Origin: Paraburkholderia guartelaensis
GTDB taxonomy: Bacteria > Pseudomonadota > Gammaproteobacteria > Burkholderiales > Burkholderiaceae
Assembly (NCBI RefSeq): GCF_004353905.1
Contig: NZ_SMOD01000020.1
Location: forward strand, 62,001-126,000
Reading direction: 5' to 3'
DNA length: 64,000 bases
In this document: piece after piece, positions 63,192-64,000 of the stretch
Position numbering within the stretch: the stretch's first letter is position 1
Layout: each line of letters opens with the position of its first letter
Position numbers and translations under genes: made by a program
Notes under the pieces: generated by a model
The model's input: only the letters and a program-made list of their open reading frames with translations
What the model was told of the DNA's origin: nothing
Databases searched by the model: none

Positions 63192-64000
63192 ATGTCTGCT
63201 CCCGCGCCACTCCTGCACGCGACGCCTGGCGTCGGGGCGCTGATCGCCCAGCGCCAGCTGCGCGCCGTCTTCCAGCCCATCGTCGATTTCGAGGGTGGCG
63301 CGATCCTCGGCTACGAAGGCCTCATTCGGGGGCCGGCCGGCTCGCCGCTCGAAACGCCCGCCGCCCTCTTCGCGCGCGCCGGCGACGAACAATGCACCGC
63401 CTCGCTCGAACGCGCGGCCGCCCGTACCTGCATCGAAACGTTCGCCAGGCTCGACTGCCCCGGCAAGCTGTTCCTCAATTTCAGCGCCGACGCGCTGCGC
63501 CAGCTCACCGCCGACGGCGACGCCGCGCTCGCCCTCTTCGACGGCCCGATCGACCCCACGCGCGTCGTGATCGAGCTCACCGAGCAGAGCGCCATCCACG
63601 ACTTGCGCAATTTTTCGCCCGTTGTCGAGACGCTGCGCGCGGCCGGCGCCCAGTTCGCGCTCGATGACTACGGCACGGCCAACGCCAGCCTCAACCTCTG
63701 GGTGCAGTTGCAGCCCGATGTCGTGAAGATCGACCGCTTCTTCATCCACGACATCGCCCACGACGCGCTCAAGTTCGAAGCCGTGCGCGCCATGCAGCAT
63801 TTCGCGCAGGCGAGCGGCACACGGCTCGTAGCGGAAGGCATCGAGAACGCCGCCGATCTGATCGTGCTGCGCGACATGGGCATCGACTGCGGCCAGGGCT
63901 TTTTCTTCGGCCGCCCCAACGTGGAGCCGCTGCGCGTGCTCGCACGCGAAGCGCGCGAGGCGATTCGCGCGGGCCATATCGCCGTGTTCCCCGAGGCCAC
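63192..64000 (+). CDS. EAL-domain protein, cyclic-di-GMP phosphodiesterase-like (3' end outside window)
   Basis: Runs off the window after 269 codons. It starts MSAPAPLLHATPGVG and the EAL domain begins at about residue 20. Signature positions: YEGLIRG for the EAL motif (read EGL), LFLNFSADA, VIELTEQSA, LDDYGTANAS, VVKIDRFF and LVAEGIE, ending GQGFFFGRP. The Asp pair and metal residues are intact, so the protein is probably an active phosphodiesterase that lowers cyclic-di-GMP. Whether it also has a GGDEF or CBS domain downstream is not visible. Confidence 0.9.
   Translation, partial: MSAPAPLLHATPGVGALIAQRQLRAVFQPIVDFEGGAILGYEGLIRGPAGSPLETPAALFARAGDEQCTASLERAAARTCIETFARLDCPGKLFLNFSADALRQLTADGDAALALFDGPIDPTRVVIELTEQSAIHDLRNFSPVVETLRAAGAQFALDDYGTANASLNLWVQLQPDVVKIDRFFIHDIAHDALKFEAVRAMQHFAQASGTRLVAEGIENAADLIVLRDMGIDCGQGFFFGRPNVEPLRVLAREAREAIRAGHIAVFPEA

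Overview
The window looks like a chromosomal segment of a Burkholderia-group betaproteobacterium (Burkholderia, Paraburkholderia or Caballeronia). GC content is very high, so long antisense shadow ORFs are common. The gene order dacC-dat-ybeD / lipB-lipA, the two-gene cobalamin-dependent methionine synthase, the DUF2917, DUF1840 and DUF3567 proteins, PhaM and the trimeric porin are all typical of that group. I assign no species. I see no rRNA, no complete tRNA, no insertion sequence, no prophage and no CRISPR array. Most of the window is ordinary core chromosome.

Layout. 1-7.7 kb: the start of an exported protein on the minus strand, lipoate synthesis (lipA, lipB), a DUF2917/LysR divergent pair, and the overlapping set dacC-dat-ybeD. 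7.8-13.2 kb: a VanZ-like membrane protein and a minus-strand lipid-transport operon (MlaE-type permease with STAS domain, ATPase, MCE protein, lipoprotein). 13.2-17.2 kb: a repeat-rich divergent spacer, birA-coaX, a small membrane protein, rfaE2 and a di-iron ferritin-like protein. 17.6-26.8 kb: patatin, PhaM, enoyl-CoA hydratase, an orphan LivK-type binding protein, a fumarylacetoacetase-family hydrolase with a divergent IclR regulator, a DUF3108 protein, a spacer with almost no T on the plus strand, and a PcaD-like lactonase. 27-38.8 kb: DUF3567, metH in two genes, DUF1840, argS, a SPOR-domain protein, dsbA, an SDR and an orphan DppA. 39-47 kb: a repeat-containing small exported protein, an orphan sulfate-binding protein, then fabI and a DUF3141 protein diverging from pta-ackA. 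47-52.7 kb: an RHH/ParE toxin-antitoxin pair, an RBBP9-like hydrolase, and a tight operon ghrA-HMG-CoA lyase-ybaK-DUF1289-maoC-MBL. 52.8-64 kb: DUF445, a DMT exporter, an AsnC regulator, a fluoroacetate-dehalogenase-like hydrolase, nitronate monooxygenase, a LysR regulator, a porin, a Gly-rich exported protein, an SBF-like transporter and the start of an EAL-domain protein.

The most interesting items are four. First, the DUF3141 protein combines a PHA-synthase-like Cys/Asp/His hydrolase core with a histone-H1-like basic tail, and lies beside pta-ackA and fabI. Second, the mlaE/birA spacer carries a 57-bp imperfect direct repeat spaced exactly 120 bp apart and rich in GTGGATAA-like words. Third, a 113-nt run with no T lies before the PcaD-like gene. 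Fourth, the hydrolase at about 56 kb carries the full residue set of fluoroacetate dehalogenases. None of these proves a new system; they are the parts that ordinary annotation explains least.
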